A stretch of 64,000 nt of DNA from Sabulicella rubraurantiaca. Its GTDB lineage: Bacteria > Pseudomonadota > Alphaproteobacteria > Acetobacterales > Acetobacteraceae. The stretch's first letter is position 1. Every line of letters starts with the position of its first letter. The stretch is taken from contig NZ_JAFEUU010000001.1 of assembly GCF_017355885.1 (NCBI RefSeq), forward strand, positions 248,001 through 312,000, given 5' to 3'. The translations under genes and the position numbers were made by a program. The notes beneath the pieces were generated by a model. That model was not told the origin of the DNA and made no database searches. It saw only the letters and a list, made by a program, of their open reading frames with translations. Below, piece after piece: positions 42,439 through 51,556 of the stretch.

Positions 42439-43267
42439 CGGTGAGGCTGTGCGCGCCGCCGCCCAGCAGCACCCCGCGGAGCGGCGACACGTCGGAAAAA
42501 TCCCGCCCCCAAGCGAGCAGCACGTGCTCGTCCCGCACGACGATGCCATTGGTCGGGTCGAGCTGGGCCCAGCCGAGGCGCGGGCCGAGCCAGGCCTGCA
42601 CCCAGGCATGGGACTGGTCGGCCCCGCGCCTTCGCGGCTCGCCCTGCGGCGGACGCGTCCGCACGTAGCCGGAGACGTAGCGTGCCGGCAGGCCCAGCCC
42701 ACGCAGCGCCGAGAGCATGACCTGCGTGAAGTCCTGGCACACGCCGCGTCGCGTCCGCATCACCTCGGCGATGGGAGTGGTGATGCTGGTCACGCCCGCC
42801 TGGAAGGTGAAGTCGCGCCGGATGCGGGCATTGAGGTCCATCAGGCCGAGGAGCACGGGGCGGCCCCGCGGGAAGGAGGGCGCGGCGTAATCGCGCGTCA
42901 CGGGGAGCAGCGGGATGGACGAGGTGGGCAGGATGAACTCGGCGGCCTCCGCGTCGTGCGCGGCGCTGCGCGCTGCTTCCCAGGGTGGCGTCTCCGCAGG
43001 TGGGGCGTCGAAGCTCACCTCGACCAGACTCTCCGCCGTCACCTCGAAGGCCGTGTGCGGCGCGGCCAGGAAAAGTCGCGTCGCCGGATTGCCGAAATGG
43101 TCCGGCGCCTCCGTGTGATGGTCGGGAGCAGGCAGGCAAGTGATGCGCGTCGAAACGACCCTCTGCCCTGGCATTTCGCGCGGGCGCAGATGGAGGAGGT
43201 GCGAAGCGAGGTCCACCGGATACTGGTATTCATAGGCGGTGCGGTGGCGCAGCCAGTAGGTCGGCAT
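42404..43267 (-). CDS. Transglutaminase-like cysteine protease/ligase domain protein
   Basis: 287 residues: an N-terminal Bact_transglu_N beta region (YWLRHRTAYEYQYPVDLASH, LLHLRPRE) followed by a transglutaminase core with Cys177 in RGVCQDFTQVM, the His in SHAWVQAWLG and the Asp in LDPTNG, so the catalytic triad is complete. Third gene of the amidoligase cluster, 8 bases after the ATP-grasp/alpha-E gene. ATG 43267 fits the family start; GTG 43273 is two codons upstream. It overlaps the 3' end of the molybdenum hydroxylase gene by 35 bases. It probably cleaves or forms amide bonds in the peptide product of the cluster. Confidence 0.92.
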   Translation of the reverse strand: MPTYWLRHRTAYEYQYPVDLASHLLHLRPREMPGQRVVSTRITCLPAPDHHTEAPDHFGNPATRLFLAAPHTAFEVTAESLVEVSFDAPPAETPPWEAARSAAHDAEAAEFILPTSSIPLLPVTRDYAAPSFPRGRPVLLGLMDLNARIRRDFTFQAGVTSITTPIAEVMRTRRGVCQDFTQVMLSALRGLGLPARYVSGYVRTRPPQGEPRRRGADQSHAWVQAWLGPRLGWAQLDPTNGIVVRDEHVLLAWGRDFSDVSPLRGVLLGGGAHSLTVNVDLVPEGEN

Positions 43268-43275
43268 GGGCACGC

Positions 43276-45708
43276 TCAAGCGCCGAGGACCAGCGCGTCG
43301 CCGCCCGTGTCCACCCCGACGGCACGCGGCGCGGGCAGCAGCGCGAAGTAGCGCCGCGTCACCATGTCCGACAGGACGCCGACCTCGCTGGCGATGTGGC
43401 GCAGCAGCGGTGGCAATTCCGCCGCCGCGCGTGACTGGTCCGCCGCGTCGAGCAGCCGCGGCGTGATGCCCTGGGCAAGGGAGAGCAGCCGCCCAGCCTC
43501 CTGCGCCGCCGCGTCGTTCCGCTCCGTGGACACCTCGCCCAGCGCGGTGGCGACGCCGGCAAGCTGGAAGGCGAGGCCGCGCGGATTGGACGGGTCGGCC
43601 AGGACGAGGTCCAGCGCCGGGGCAGGCTGCAGCACGTTCAGGTAGCGCGAGCGATAGGTGATGGCGCTGTCGCAAAGCTCCAGCACGAGACGCAGCCCGG
43701 CCTCGATGCGCTGGGGCGGGCCGTCCAGCGCCGTTGCGATCTCGGAGGCGATGGCTTGGCCGCGCTCGATGCGGCGGCCCAGTTCCAGAAAGAGATGGGC
43801 GCCGCCTCGCACCATGTTCTCCGCCGCCATGCCGGCCACCGCATTGGCGAAGCGCAGCGATGGAACGAGCGCCCGCGCCAGTTCCGGCAGGTCGGGCGGC
43901 GCGGCGTCCAGTGACGCTTCCGCCGCGCGCAGCGTCTGGGTGAAGGTGGCGTGCATGTCAGCGGTCAACCGGTCGCGCACGGATTCCACAAGCTGTCCGA
44001 TCCGATCCTGCAGGTGCCGCATCGCGGGCGCGGCCTGCCGCCGCAGCGCATCCGCCAGCGGCGAAAGGCTGCCGGTCGAAGGCTTGGCCTCGCGCCCCAG
44101 CAGCGCCGCCTCGTTCAGGCAATGGGCGAGGACCGAAAGCTCCACCATCTCGCGCGGGAGGAGGGCACCGCGCCGGATCCGGGCGATGCTGGCGCGCATC
44201 AGCCTCGCGCCGCGATCCAGCCGCTCCACGTAGCGGCCCAGCCAGAACAAATTATCGGCGACGCGCGAGGGAATGGCGCCCGCGGTGCGGCGGATGGGCA
44301 GGGGCGGCGCGACATGCGCGGCCGGGCCGATGATCGCCTCGGATGGGTCGGGAGGGACCCAGACATCCTTGCACCAGCCCGCGCCCGGCAACCGGCCGGT
44401 GAGCGGGGCACCCGGACCCACCAGACGTGCGATCCCACCGGGGAAGCATTGCCACTTCTCGCCGTCATGCACGGCGAAGACACGCAGGACGAACGGCACC
44501 GGCGCGAGGGTCCCATCCTCCAGCGCGGGCGCCATGGGCAGGGCCGGCAGGGCCACCGCGGCCTCCACCCGTGCAGGGTCGCGGTGGCGCCGCTCCCCGG
44601 CGCGGCCATCCCCCGCCGGGCGGAACAGCCAGGCGGAGGCATCGTCCGGCAGGCGCGGCGGCGCGTCTCCGGAAGCAAGGAGAGTGGTGGGGAGGGAGGG
44701 CAGCTCCAGCGCCTCGCCGATAAGGCGTGGCGCAAGCTTGTCCAGGAAGGCTGCAAGCGCCGGCATCTCCCCCAGCGACGCGCCGGGCCGGTTCACGCAG
44801 GACAGTGCCCCGTGGCGAAGCGCGTCGAGCAGGCCTGGTACGCCACGCCCGGCATCCGCCTCGGGCTGGTCCAGCGGGTCGATCGTATGGGCATCGAGCC
44901 GCGACAGCAGCACGTCGAGGCGCTGGAGGCCGGCCAGCGTCTTGAGGAACAGCGCGCCATTGCGCACCGAAAGGTCGCCCGCCTCCACCAGCGCGCAGTT
45001 GAGTTCCCGCGACAGGACGACATGCTCGTACCAATGCGGGTCGCCGATACCGGGGGAAAGCAGGGCGATCGCCGGTTCCGCCTGGGCCCCCGTCGCGAGG
45101 CGCGCGAGGGATTCCTGCCAGAGTTCGAAGAAGGGCGAGAGGGATAGCGGCGCGGCGGCGCGGAACGCCTCCGGCATGGCGGAGGAGAGCAGGCGCCGGT
45201 TCTCGAGCGCCTGACCGAGGCCGGAGGCGCGGCCGGTCCGGTCCTGCAGGACACGCCATGCGCCATCCGGCCCGCGGACCAGGTCGGCCCCATAGAGATT
45301 CAGCCACGGACCCGGAGCCGGGCCGCGCATGGGGCGCAGGAAATCGGGGCTGCCCAGGACCAGTGGCGCTGGGAGGAGGCCCTCGGACAGCAGTTCCTGC
45401 CGCCCGTAGAGGTCCGACAGAACCGCATCCAGCAGCCGGGCCCGCTGCGCGACCCCGCGCGCCAGCGACTCGAACTCGGCGCCATCCAGGGGCAGTGGCA
45501 GTGGGTCCAGCCGCCAGCCCGACCGCGCGCCCGGAAGGAGCGAGGCCGGCCCCTCTTCCTGCATGGCGCGCGACAGGCGCTCGCCGCGCTCGGCGAGGGC
45601 CGAGCGGTCGAGCGAACCAACCGCGCCCATGACCCCGCGCCAATGTGACCGCAGCCGGCCGTCGCCCGAGACCATCTCGTCCCGGCCGGCGGTGAACTCA
45701 GGAAACAT
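43276..45708 (-). CDS. Circularly permuted ATP-grasp ligase fused to an alpha-E domain
   Basis: 810 residues in two modules. Residues 1-470 are a circularly permuted type-2 ATP-grasp (DUF404/407-like: LLSPGIGDPHWYEHVVLSREL, VEAGDLSVRNG, SCVNRPGASLGE, VLRVFAVHDGEKWQCFPGG). Residues 480-805 are the all-helical alpha-E domain (SRVADNLFWLGRYVERLDRGARLM with the conserved E-R pair). The two parts are separate genes in many bacteria but fused here. ATG 45708 overlaps the stop of the upstream gene by 11 bases. The predicted role is ATP-dependent peptide-bond formation on a carrier or short peptide, without ribosomes. Confidence 0.93.
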   Translation of the reverse strand: MFPEFTAGRDEMVSGDGRLRSHWRGVMGAVGSLDRSALAERGERLSRAMQEEGPASLLPGARSGWRLDPLPLPLDGAEFESLARGVAQRARLLDAVLSDLYGRQELLSEGLLPAPLVLGSPDFLRPMRGPAPGPWLNLYGADLVRGPDGAWRVLQDRTGRASGLGQALENRRLLSSAMPEAFRAAAPLSLSPFFELWQESLARLATGAQAEPAIALLSPGIGDPHWYEHVVLSRELNCALVEAGDLSVRNGALFLKTLAGLQRLDVLLSRLDAHTIDPLDQPEADAGRGVPGLLDALRHGALSCVNRPGASLGEMPALAAFLDKLAPRLIGEALELPSLPTTLLASGDAPPRLPDDASAWLFRPAGDGRAGERRHRDPARVEAAVALPALPMAPALEDGTLAPVPFVLRVFAVHDGEKWQCFPGGIARLVGPGAPLTGRLPGAGWCKDVWVPPDPSEAIIGPAAHVAPPLPIRRTAGAIPSRVADNLFWLGRYVERLDRGARLMRASIARIRRGALLPREMVELSVLAHCLNEAALLGREAKPSTGSLSPLADALRRQAAPAMRHLQDRIGQLVESVRDRLTADMHATFTQTLRAAEASLDAAPPDLPELARALVPSLRFANAVAGMAAENMVRGGAHLFLELGRRIERGQAIASEIATALDGPPQRIEAGLRLVLELCDSAITYRSRYLNVLQPAPALDLVLADPSNPRGLAFQLAGVATALGEVSTERNDAAAQEAGRLLSLAQGITPRLLDAADQSRAAAELPPLLRHIASEVGVLSDMVTRRYFALLPAPRAVGVDTGGDALVLGA

Positions 45709-48700
45709 GTGCGCGCAGGTCGAGCGTGCAGGGATGCTCGAGGCTGGGGGCCGGAACCGGGCGCGGCATGGGACCGGGGGTGTGGCCATGGGCGAAGAAG
45801 CGGGCGCGGCGACGGGCCTCCGCCTCGTTCGCGTTGACCGGGAAGGTCTGGTAGTTGCGCCCGCCCGGATGCGAGACGTGGTAGGTCAGGCCGCCGACCG
45901 CGCGCCCCGTCCAGGCATCATGCACGTCGAGCACCAGCGGAGTCTGCGCCCGCACCGTGGGATGCAGGGCAGAGGGCGGATCCCAGGCCTTGAAGCGGAT
46001 GCCCGCTACGAACTCGCCGGCCTGGCCCGTCGGATGCAGCGGCACGGCGGCTCCATTGGCGGCAAGGGTGTAGCGCTCTGGAACCCAATTGGTGACGCGG
46101 GCCTGCACGCGCTCGACGCTGCTGTCCACGTAGCGCACCGTGCCGCCGCCGCCCGTCTCCTCGCCCAGCACGTGCCAGGGCTCCAGGGCATGGCGTAGCT
46201 CGAGTTCCATTCCCGCTGCTTCCACCGTGCCGAGGCGCGGAAAGCGGAACTCGAAATGCGGCGCGAACCAGGCGGGGTCGAGCGCGAACCCCATCTGCCC
46301 CATCTCCTCCAGCGCGCTACGGAAATCCTCTTCGGCATGATGGGGAAGCATGAAGCGGTCATGCAGTGCCGTGCCCCAGCGCACGAGCGACCGGCGATAG
46401 GGCTGTCCCCAGAAGGCGGCGACGGCGGCGCGCATCAGAAGCATCTGCGCCAACGACATCTCCGCGTGGGGCGGCATCTCGAAGGCACGGAACTCGACCA
46501 GGCCGCGGCGCCCGCCCGGGCCGTTCGGGTCGTACATCTTGTCGATGCAGAACTCCGTCCGGTGGGTGTTGCCGGTCATGTCGGCGAGGAGGTTGCGGAA
46601 CAGGCGATCGGTCAGCCAGGGCGGCACCGGCCCCCCGGCGCGCATGCGGTCCAGTTCCCGGAAGGCGATCTCCATCTCCCGGATCGCATCCATCCGCGCC
46701 TCGTCCACGCGCGGGTGCTGCGAGGTGGGGCCGATGAACAGGCCGGAGAAGAGGAAGCTCAGAGACGGATGGTTGTGCCAGAACGAGACCAGCGAGCGCA
46801 GCAGGTCCGGCCGCCGCAGGAAGGGGCTGTCCTCCACCGTCGCGCCGCCCATGACGACGTGGTTGCCCCCGCCCGTGCCGACATGGCGGCCATCCAACAT
46901 GAACTTCTCGGTGGCGAGGCCGACCTGCCGCGCCTCCTCGTAAAGCTGGGTCGTGCGCTGTTCCATCTCCGTCCAGGAGTGGGCGGGGTGGATATTGGCC
47001 TCGATCACGCCAGGATCGGGCGTGACGGAGAAATTGTTGAGGCGGTCATCCTCGGGCGGCAGGTAGCCCTCGATGACCACGGGACGGCCACTCTCCTCCG
47101 CCGTCGCCTCGATGGCCGCGAGGAGCGACAGCCAGTCCTCCGCATCGAAGAGCGGCGGGCAGAAGATGTGCAGCTTCCCGTCGCGCGGCTCGACGCACAA
47201 AGCAGTGCGCACCTGGGCAGGGTCATTCATCCCCACCTCGGGCGGCGGCTGCGGCACGGGGCGCTGGTTCACCGGCAGATCCACACCGGAGACGGAGGCG
47301 CGCAGCTGGTCGAGCAGGGGGAGGGGCTGCTTTGGCGCGAAGGGGTCGGGCTCGAAGGGTCCCTCCATCGCCAGATCCTCGGGCGAGAGCCAGGGCAGGG
47401 AGGCCAGGGGCAGACGCAGCCCCATCGGCGCGTCGCCTGGGGTCAGGAACAAGGCTTCGTCGCGGAAGAACCAGCGGCCCGATTGCCAGCGCCGGTCCCC
47501 ATTCATCCGGACACGGCGCAAGGGCAGCACGGAGCCGACCGGCGAGCCGAGGCCGCCGCGGAACAGCCGGGCGAAGCGCGCCCGCTCCAGCGGATCAAGC
47601 AGCTTGCTGTCCTCGGCCGCCACGTTTGCTGGGAGCCGGTTCTCGCGCCACAGGTAGTAGTGCACGTCCTCATGCGCGTCCCGCACCAGCTCGGGTGGGA
47701 CTTGGAGGCGTTCGGCCAGGCGTTCGGCGAAGCGCGCGGCATCCTTGGGCGTCGCCCCGCCCGGCGTGTCGTCCGAGGCGAGGAGGCCAGGGTCGCTCCA
47801 GATCGCCTCGCCATCGCGGCGCCAGTGGCAGGAAAGGGCGAAGCGGGGCAGGGGCTCGCCCGGATACTGCTTGCCCTGGCCTGTGTGCAGCACGAAGCTC
47901 GGCGCCCAGAGCGGCGCGAGGCGGCGGATCAACTTCTGGGCGTAGAGGCGCTTGGTCGGCCCCAGCGCATCCGTGTTCCATTCCGGCGCGTCGCGGTCGG
48001 AGGCGGCGACGAAGGTTGGCTCACCGCCCATGGAGAGCCGCACATCCTGCCGCGCCAAGGCCCGGTCCACCTCTCGCCCCATGGCGGTGATCGCGGCGCA
48101 TTGCTCAGGTGTGTAGGGCTTGGTGACGCGCGGCCGGTCCTCGATGCGGCGGATATGCATCTCGAAGCCGAACTCCACCTCCGCCTTCTCGACGAGGCCG
48201 GAGATCGGGGCGGCGGATTGCGGCTCCGGCGTCGAGGCCAGAGGGATGTGGCCTTCGCCGGCAAAGAGGCCGGAGGTGGCATCCAGCCCGACCCAGCCCG
48301 CACCGGGCAGGTACACCTCGGCCCAGGCATGGAGGTCGGTGAAGTCGGCGCTCGGCCCTTCCGGTCCCTCGACCGGCTTCACGTCCGCGACGAGCTGGAT
48401 CAGGTAGCCGGAGCAGAAGCGCGCGGCGAAGCCCAGATGACGCAGGGCCTGGACCAGCAACCAGGCAGAGTCGCGGCAGGACCCGCGCGCTTCGCCCAGG
48501 GTTCGCTCCGGCTCCCACACGCCCGGCTCCATCCGGACGATGTAGGCGATGCGACCCTGCACCGCCTGATTGATGCGCCACAGGAAATCCACCGTCGCCT
48601 CGCCCTCGCGCGGCGCGACCTCGGCGAGGAGGGAGCGGAGCATCGGCCCGGCCGGAGCCTGCTTGCGGAAGGGGGCAAGCTCCTCGCTCAGCACCGGGTC

Positions 48701-49018
48701 ATAGCTGAAGGGGAACTTCTCCGCCTCCGGCTCCAGGAAGAAGTCGAACGGGTTGATCACCGCCATGTCGGCGACGAGGTCCACCGTGACGGTGAACTCC
48801 TTCACCTTTTCGGGGAACACGACCCGGGCCTGGAAATTGCCCTGTGGGTCCTGCTGCCAGTTCAGGAAGTGCTTCGCCGGCTCGACCTTGAGGGAATAGG
48901 AGAGGATTGGCGTCCGCGCATGCGGCGCCGGGCGGAGGCGGATGACCTGCGGGCCAATGCTGACCGGCCTTTCGTAGCGATAGGTGGTGCGGTGGGTCAG
49001 CGCGGCGTGGATGGACAT
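45698..49018 (-). CDS. Transglutaminase fused to a putative amidoligase (DUF2126)
   Basis: 1106 residues. Residues 1-280 form a transglutaminase unit (YRYERPVSIGPQVIRLRP; Cys181 in RGSCRDSAWLL; DLHAWAEVYLPGAGWVGLD). From about 300 to 1090 comes the DUF2126 putative amidoligase of the COOH-NH2 ligase/glutamine-synthetase fold (DVRLSMGGEPTFVAASD, HTGQGKQYPGEPLPR, FWHNHPSLSFLFSGLF, GLVEFRAFEMPPH). It is the first gene of the three-gene cluster, starting at ATG 49018 and divergent from the PLP gene by 38 bases. The fused protease and ligase domains suggest one protein that both joins and releases amide-linked products. Confidence 0.94.
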   Translation of the reverse strand: MSIHAALTHRTTYRYERPVSIGPQVIRLRPAPHARTPILSYSLKVEPAKHFLNWQQDPQGNFQARVVFPEKVKEFTVTVDLVADMAVINPFDFFLEPEAEKFPFSYDPVLSEELAPFRKQAPAGPMLRSLLAEVAPREGEATVDFLWRINQAVQGRIAYIVRMEPGVWEPERTLGEARGSCRDSAWLLVQALRHLGFAARFCSGYLIQLVADVKPVEGPEGPSADFTDLHAWAEVYLPGAGWVGLDATSGLFAGEGHIPLASTPEPQSAAPISGLVEKAEVEFGFEMHIRRIEDRPRVTKPYTPEQCAAITAMGREVDRALARQDVRLSMGGEPTFVAASDRDAPEWNTDALGPTKRLYAQKLIRRLAPLWAPSFVLHTGQGKQYPGEPLPRFALSCHWRRDGEAIWSDPGLLASDDTPGGATPKDAARFAERLAERLQVPPELVRDAHEDVHYYLWRENRLPANVAAEDSKLLDPLERARFARLFRGGLGSPVGSVLPLRRVRMNGDRRWQSGRWFFRDEALFLTPGDAPMGLRLPLASLPWLSPEDLAMEGPFEPDPFAPKQPLPLLDQLRASVSGVDLPVNQRPVPQPPPEVGMNDPAQVRTALCVEPRDGKLHIFCPPLFDAEDWLSLLAAIEATAEESGRPVVIEGYLPPEDDRLNNFSVTPDPGVIEANIHPAHSWTEMEQRTTQLYEEARQVGLATEKFMLDGRHVGTGGGNHVVMGGATVEDSPFLRRPDLLRSLVSFWHNHPSLSFLFSGLFIGPTSQHPRVDEARMDAIREMEIAFRELDRMRAGGPVPPWLTDRLFRNLLADMTGNTHRTEFCIDKMYDPNGPGGRRGLVEFRAFEMPPHAEMSLAQMLLMRAAVAAFWGQPYRRSLVRWGTALHDRFMLPHHAEEDFRSALEEMGQMGFALDPAWFAPHFEFRFPRLGTVEAAGMELELRHALEPWHVLGEETGGGGTVRYVDSSVERVQARVTNWVPERYTLAANGAAVPLHPTGQAGEFVAGIRFKAWDPPSALHPTVRAQTPLVLDVHDAWTGRAVGGLTYHVSHPGGRNYQTFPVNANEAEARRRARFFAHGHTPGPMPRPVPAPSLEHPCTLDLRAHVS

Positions 49019-49056
49019 GGTTCCCCGTCAGCAAGCGGCGCGCCACTATAGGGGCC

Positions 49057-50148
49057 ATGCGTCCCCTCTTCGACCCCGGTGAATTCACGATCCCCGCTGG
49101 GGTGCATCATCTCTGTGCAGGCGGGAAATCCGCGGTGCTGCGTTGCACGGAAACCGCGCTGCTGCGGTTCCTCCAGGACAAGACGGGCGGAAAGGAGGGC
49201 GACATCCGGCAGGAAGCGGAGGTGGAACGCCTCACTACCCGCCTAGCCAGGTTCTGGTCCGTGCCGGATGGCGATGTCGGGCTCTGCTCCTCCGTGGCGG
49301 AGGGTGTCTCGATCCTGGCGGAAAGCTGGGATTGGCGGCCGGGCGACAACGTCGTGGCGGTGGCGCATGAATACCCCTCCCTCGCGGCGCCCTTCGCTGC
49401 CCTGCCGGGGGTGGAACTGAGGGTCGTGCCCGACCTCGCCGCACTGCGCGCCCGGGCCGACTCGCGCACTCGCATGGTGCTGGCGAGCCATGTGAGCTTC
49501 CTCGACGCCGAGCGGGCCGATCTCCCCGGCCTGCGCGAGGCGGCAGACCGGGTGGGTGCGGCGCTGGTGCTGGACCACACGCAGGCAGCAGGCTGGTGCC
49601 GCATCGGCGCCGGGATCGAGGATTTCGGCCTTGCCGCCTGCTACAAGTGGATGCTCGGCATCACCGGCATCGCCATCGCCCATTGGAACCGCGCTCGCCA
49701 GCCCGGCTGGGCGCCGCGTACGGCCGGGTGGCACAGCATCGGCGCCGAATGGCGGCCGGACTGGCCTGAACGCCCTCTGGTGCCCGGCGCCATGCGCTTC
49801 AACCGCGGCAACCCGAATCATGCCGGCGCCTATGCCCTCCACGCCGCGCTGGATTTCCTTGAGATTTACGATGCGGCCGCGCTGGAGGCCCATGTCCTCG
49901 CCCTTGCCGGCGAGCTGCGCGCCCGTTGCCTCGAAGCCGGGCTTCCGATGCTGACCCCTATCAACCATGGCGCCAGCGTCTGCCTGCCGCATCCGGACAC
50001 GCGCGCGGCCATCGCCGCCCTGAACCAGCGTGGCGTCTGGGCTTGGGGCGGACGCGGGCGCATCCGCGTCTCCTTCCATGGCTACAATGGCGGCGCCGAC
50101 CTCGACTCCGCCTTCACTGCGCTGCGCGAGGTGTTCAGCGCCCCTTGA
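49057..50148 (+). CDS. Class V-fold PLP-dependent aminotransferase/cysteine desulfurase-like protein
   Basis: 363 residues of fold-type I. The PLP lysine is Lys197 in AACYKWMLGITG, preceded by the cofactor-aspartate motif LVLDHTQAAGW; CSSVAEGVSILAE binds the phosphate. It resembles the kynureninase/isopenicillin-epimerase-like branch rather than IscS (no mobile-loop Cys block). The reaction is unknown. ATG 49057 is divergent from the amidoligase cluster; shared regulation is possible, and it could supply an amino-acid building block. Its last 14 bases overlap the enoyl-CoA hydratase gene. Confidence 0.87.
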   Translation: MRPLFDPGEFTIPAGVHHLCAGGKSAVLRCTETALLRFLQDKTGGKEGDIRQEAEVERLTTRLARFWSVPDGDVGLCSSVAEGVSILAESWDWRPGDNVVAVAHEYPSLAAPFAALPGVELRVVPDLAALRARADSRTRMVLASHVSFLDAERADLPGLREAADRVGAALVLDHTQAAGWCRIGAGIEDFGLAACYKWMLGITGIAIAHWNRARQPGWAPRTAGWHSIGAEWRPDWPERPLVPGAMRFNRGNPNHAGAYALHAALDFLEIYDAAALEAHVLALAGELRARCLEAGLPMLTPINHGASVCLPHPDTRAAIAALNQRGVWAWGGRGRIRVSFHGYNGGADLDSAFTALREVFSAP

Positions 50149-50911
50149 ACACAGGCACGCGCTTCTCCCGGAAGGCGGTGAGGCCCTCGCGCAGATCCTC
50201 GCTCGCCTGGCTTTCCTTGGCGCGCAAGATCGCAGCCGGCACATCGAACTGGCCGCGGGCGATCTCGTTCAGCGAGCGCTTCACCCCCTGGACCGCCAGC
50301 GGCGCCATGGCGGCAAGGCGATCTGCAAGCGCATCCACCCGCGCATCCAGCTGGTCGGCCGGGACCATTTCGGTCAGGTAGCCGATGGCCAGCATCTCCG
50401 GCGCGGCGATCTTCTCCGCGGTGAGGAAAAGCTTCTTCGCCGCGTTCAGCCCGAGGCGCGATACGTAGCGCACCATGCCAGACGGATAGTAGTGCAGCCC
50501 CAGCCGGGCGGCGGGCATGAACATCTCCGCAGTGTCCACGCCGATGCGGAAGTCGCAGCACAGGGCGAGGTCGGTGGAGCCGCCATACACCCCGCCGTTG
50601 AGCCGGCAGATCACCGGAGCCCGAAGATTCTCCAGCTTTTCCAGCATCTGCTCGAAGGACGCCTCGCCGGTCACCTCGGCCGCCGGCCGGGATGCAAGGT
50701 CGCCCAGATGGTAGCCGGAGGAGAAGGACCGCCCCGTGCCGGTGATGACCACAACACGGATCGCCGGATCGGCGTCGATCGCGGCGAAGTGGGCGATGAG
50801 GGTCTGCAGGTCCTCCGGTTGGATACGGTTATGCACCGACGGCCGGTTGAGCCGGATCGTGGCCCGCATTCCTGCGACCGAGAGGATGGGAGTGCCGCCG
50901 TCCTGGTCCAT
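50135..50911 (-). CDS. Enoyl-CoA hydratase/isomerase family protein
   Basis: 258 residues of crotonase fold. The oxyanion-hole segments are GTGRSFSSGYHLGDLAS (near residue 58) and NGGVYGGSTDLALCCD (near residue 105). Position 125-140 reads PAARLGLHYYPSG, where classical enoyl-CoA hydratases carry a catalytic Glu (PExxLG), so the second acid is absent and isomerase, hydrolase or other chemistry is likely. ATG 50911 has AAAGGGA upstream. Convergent with the PLP gene (14-base overlap). Confidence 0.9.
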   Translation of the reverse strand: MDQDGGTPILSVAGMRATIRLNRPSVHNRIQPEDLQTLIAHFAAIDADPAIRVVVITGTGRSFSSGYHLGDLASRPAAEVTGEASFEQMLEKLENLRAPVICRLNGGVYGGSTDLALCCDFRIGVDTAEMFMPAARLGLHYYPSGMVRYVSRLGLNAAKKLFLTAEKIAAPEMLAIGYLTEMVPADQLDARVDALADRLAAMAPLAVQGVKRSLNEIARGQFDVPAAILRAKESQASEDLREGLTAFREKRVPVFKGR

Positions 50912-51016
50912 GTCCGTCCCTTTTGCCTATTCCGTGTGCCGTTCCGGTCCGGGTTAGCGACCTCCGGCCCTGTCGTCCATCTGTGCCGACCGGGGCTTTC
51001 CCCCTTCATTTGCGGA

Positions 51017-51556
51017 ATGATCATCCGCGACAGTCGTCCCGAGGATATCCCAGCCATTGCCGCGATCTATGGGCATTGGGTGACGCACGGCCTCGCTTCT
51101 TTCGAGGAGGAGGCACCCGGCCCGGCCGAGATGGCGCGGCGCCGCGATGCGATCCTCGCAGGCGGCTTCCCCTACCTCGTCGCGGTGGAGGGCGGTCGCG
51201 TCCTTGGCTATGCCTACGCAGGGCCCTATCGCCCGCGCCGGGCCTATCGCTTCACGGTCGAGAACTCGATCTACGTCGCGCCCGGTGCCGGCAAGGGTGG
51301 AGTGGGGCGTGCCCTGCTGGCGGCGCTGCTGGCGCGCTGCGAGGAATCCGGCTTCCGCCTCGTCGTCGCGGTGATCGGCGACAGCGGCAATCAGGCCTCC
51401 ATCCGCCTGCATGAGGCGGCAGGGTTCCGACACGCAGGGCTGCTGCCTGCGGTCGGATGGAAGCACGGGCGCTGGGTGGACTCCGTGCTGATGACGCGCC
51501 CCCTGGGTGAGGGCGCGGCGACGCCGCCGGAAGCCGCGCTCACTGCCGCGAAGTAA
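51017..51556 (+). CDS. GNAT N-acetyltransferase (MnaT/phosphinothricin acetyltransferase-like)
   Basis: 179 residues. Opens with IIRDSRPEDIPAIAAIYGHWV, has the acetyl-CoA loop APGAGKGGVGRALL near residue 95 and IGDSGNQASIRLHEAAGFRHAG, typical of the PAT/MnaT group that acetylates amino acids such as methionine sulfone, methionine sulfoximine or phosphinothricin. ATG 51017 has no clear RBS. The frame is open back to 50030 on the other side of the enoyl-CoA hydratase gene; that part is antisense and rejected. The C-terminus overlaps glpD by 17 bases. Confidence 0.92.
   Translation: MIIRDSRPEDIPAIAAIYGHWVTHGLASFEEEAPGPAEMARRRDAILAGGFPYLVAVEGGRVLGYAYAGPYRPRRAYRFTVENSIYVAPGAGKGGVGRALLAALLARCEESGFRLVVAVIGDSGNQASIRLHEAAGFRHAGLLPAVGWKHGRWVDSVLMTRPLGEGAATPPEAALTAAK

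Noticed and set aside
46256-49051. A 931-codon open frame on the plus strand, opposite the transglutaminase-amidoligase gene
   Set aside because: It is a mirror of the GC3 bias of the real gene: Arg/His/Gly-rich, no domain, no signal or RBS. The minus-strand frame has clear catalytic motifs.
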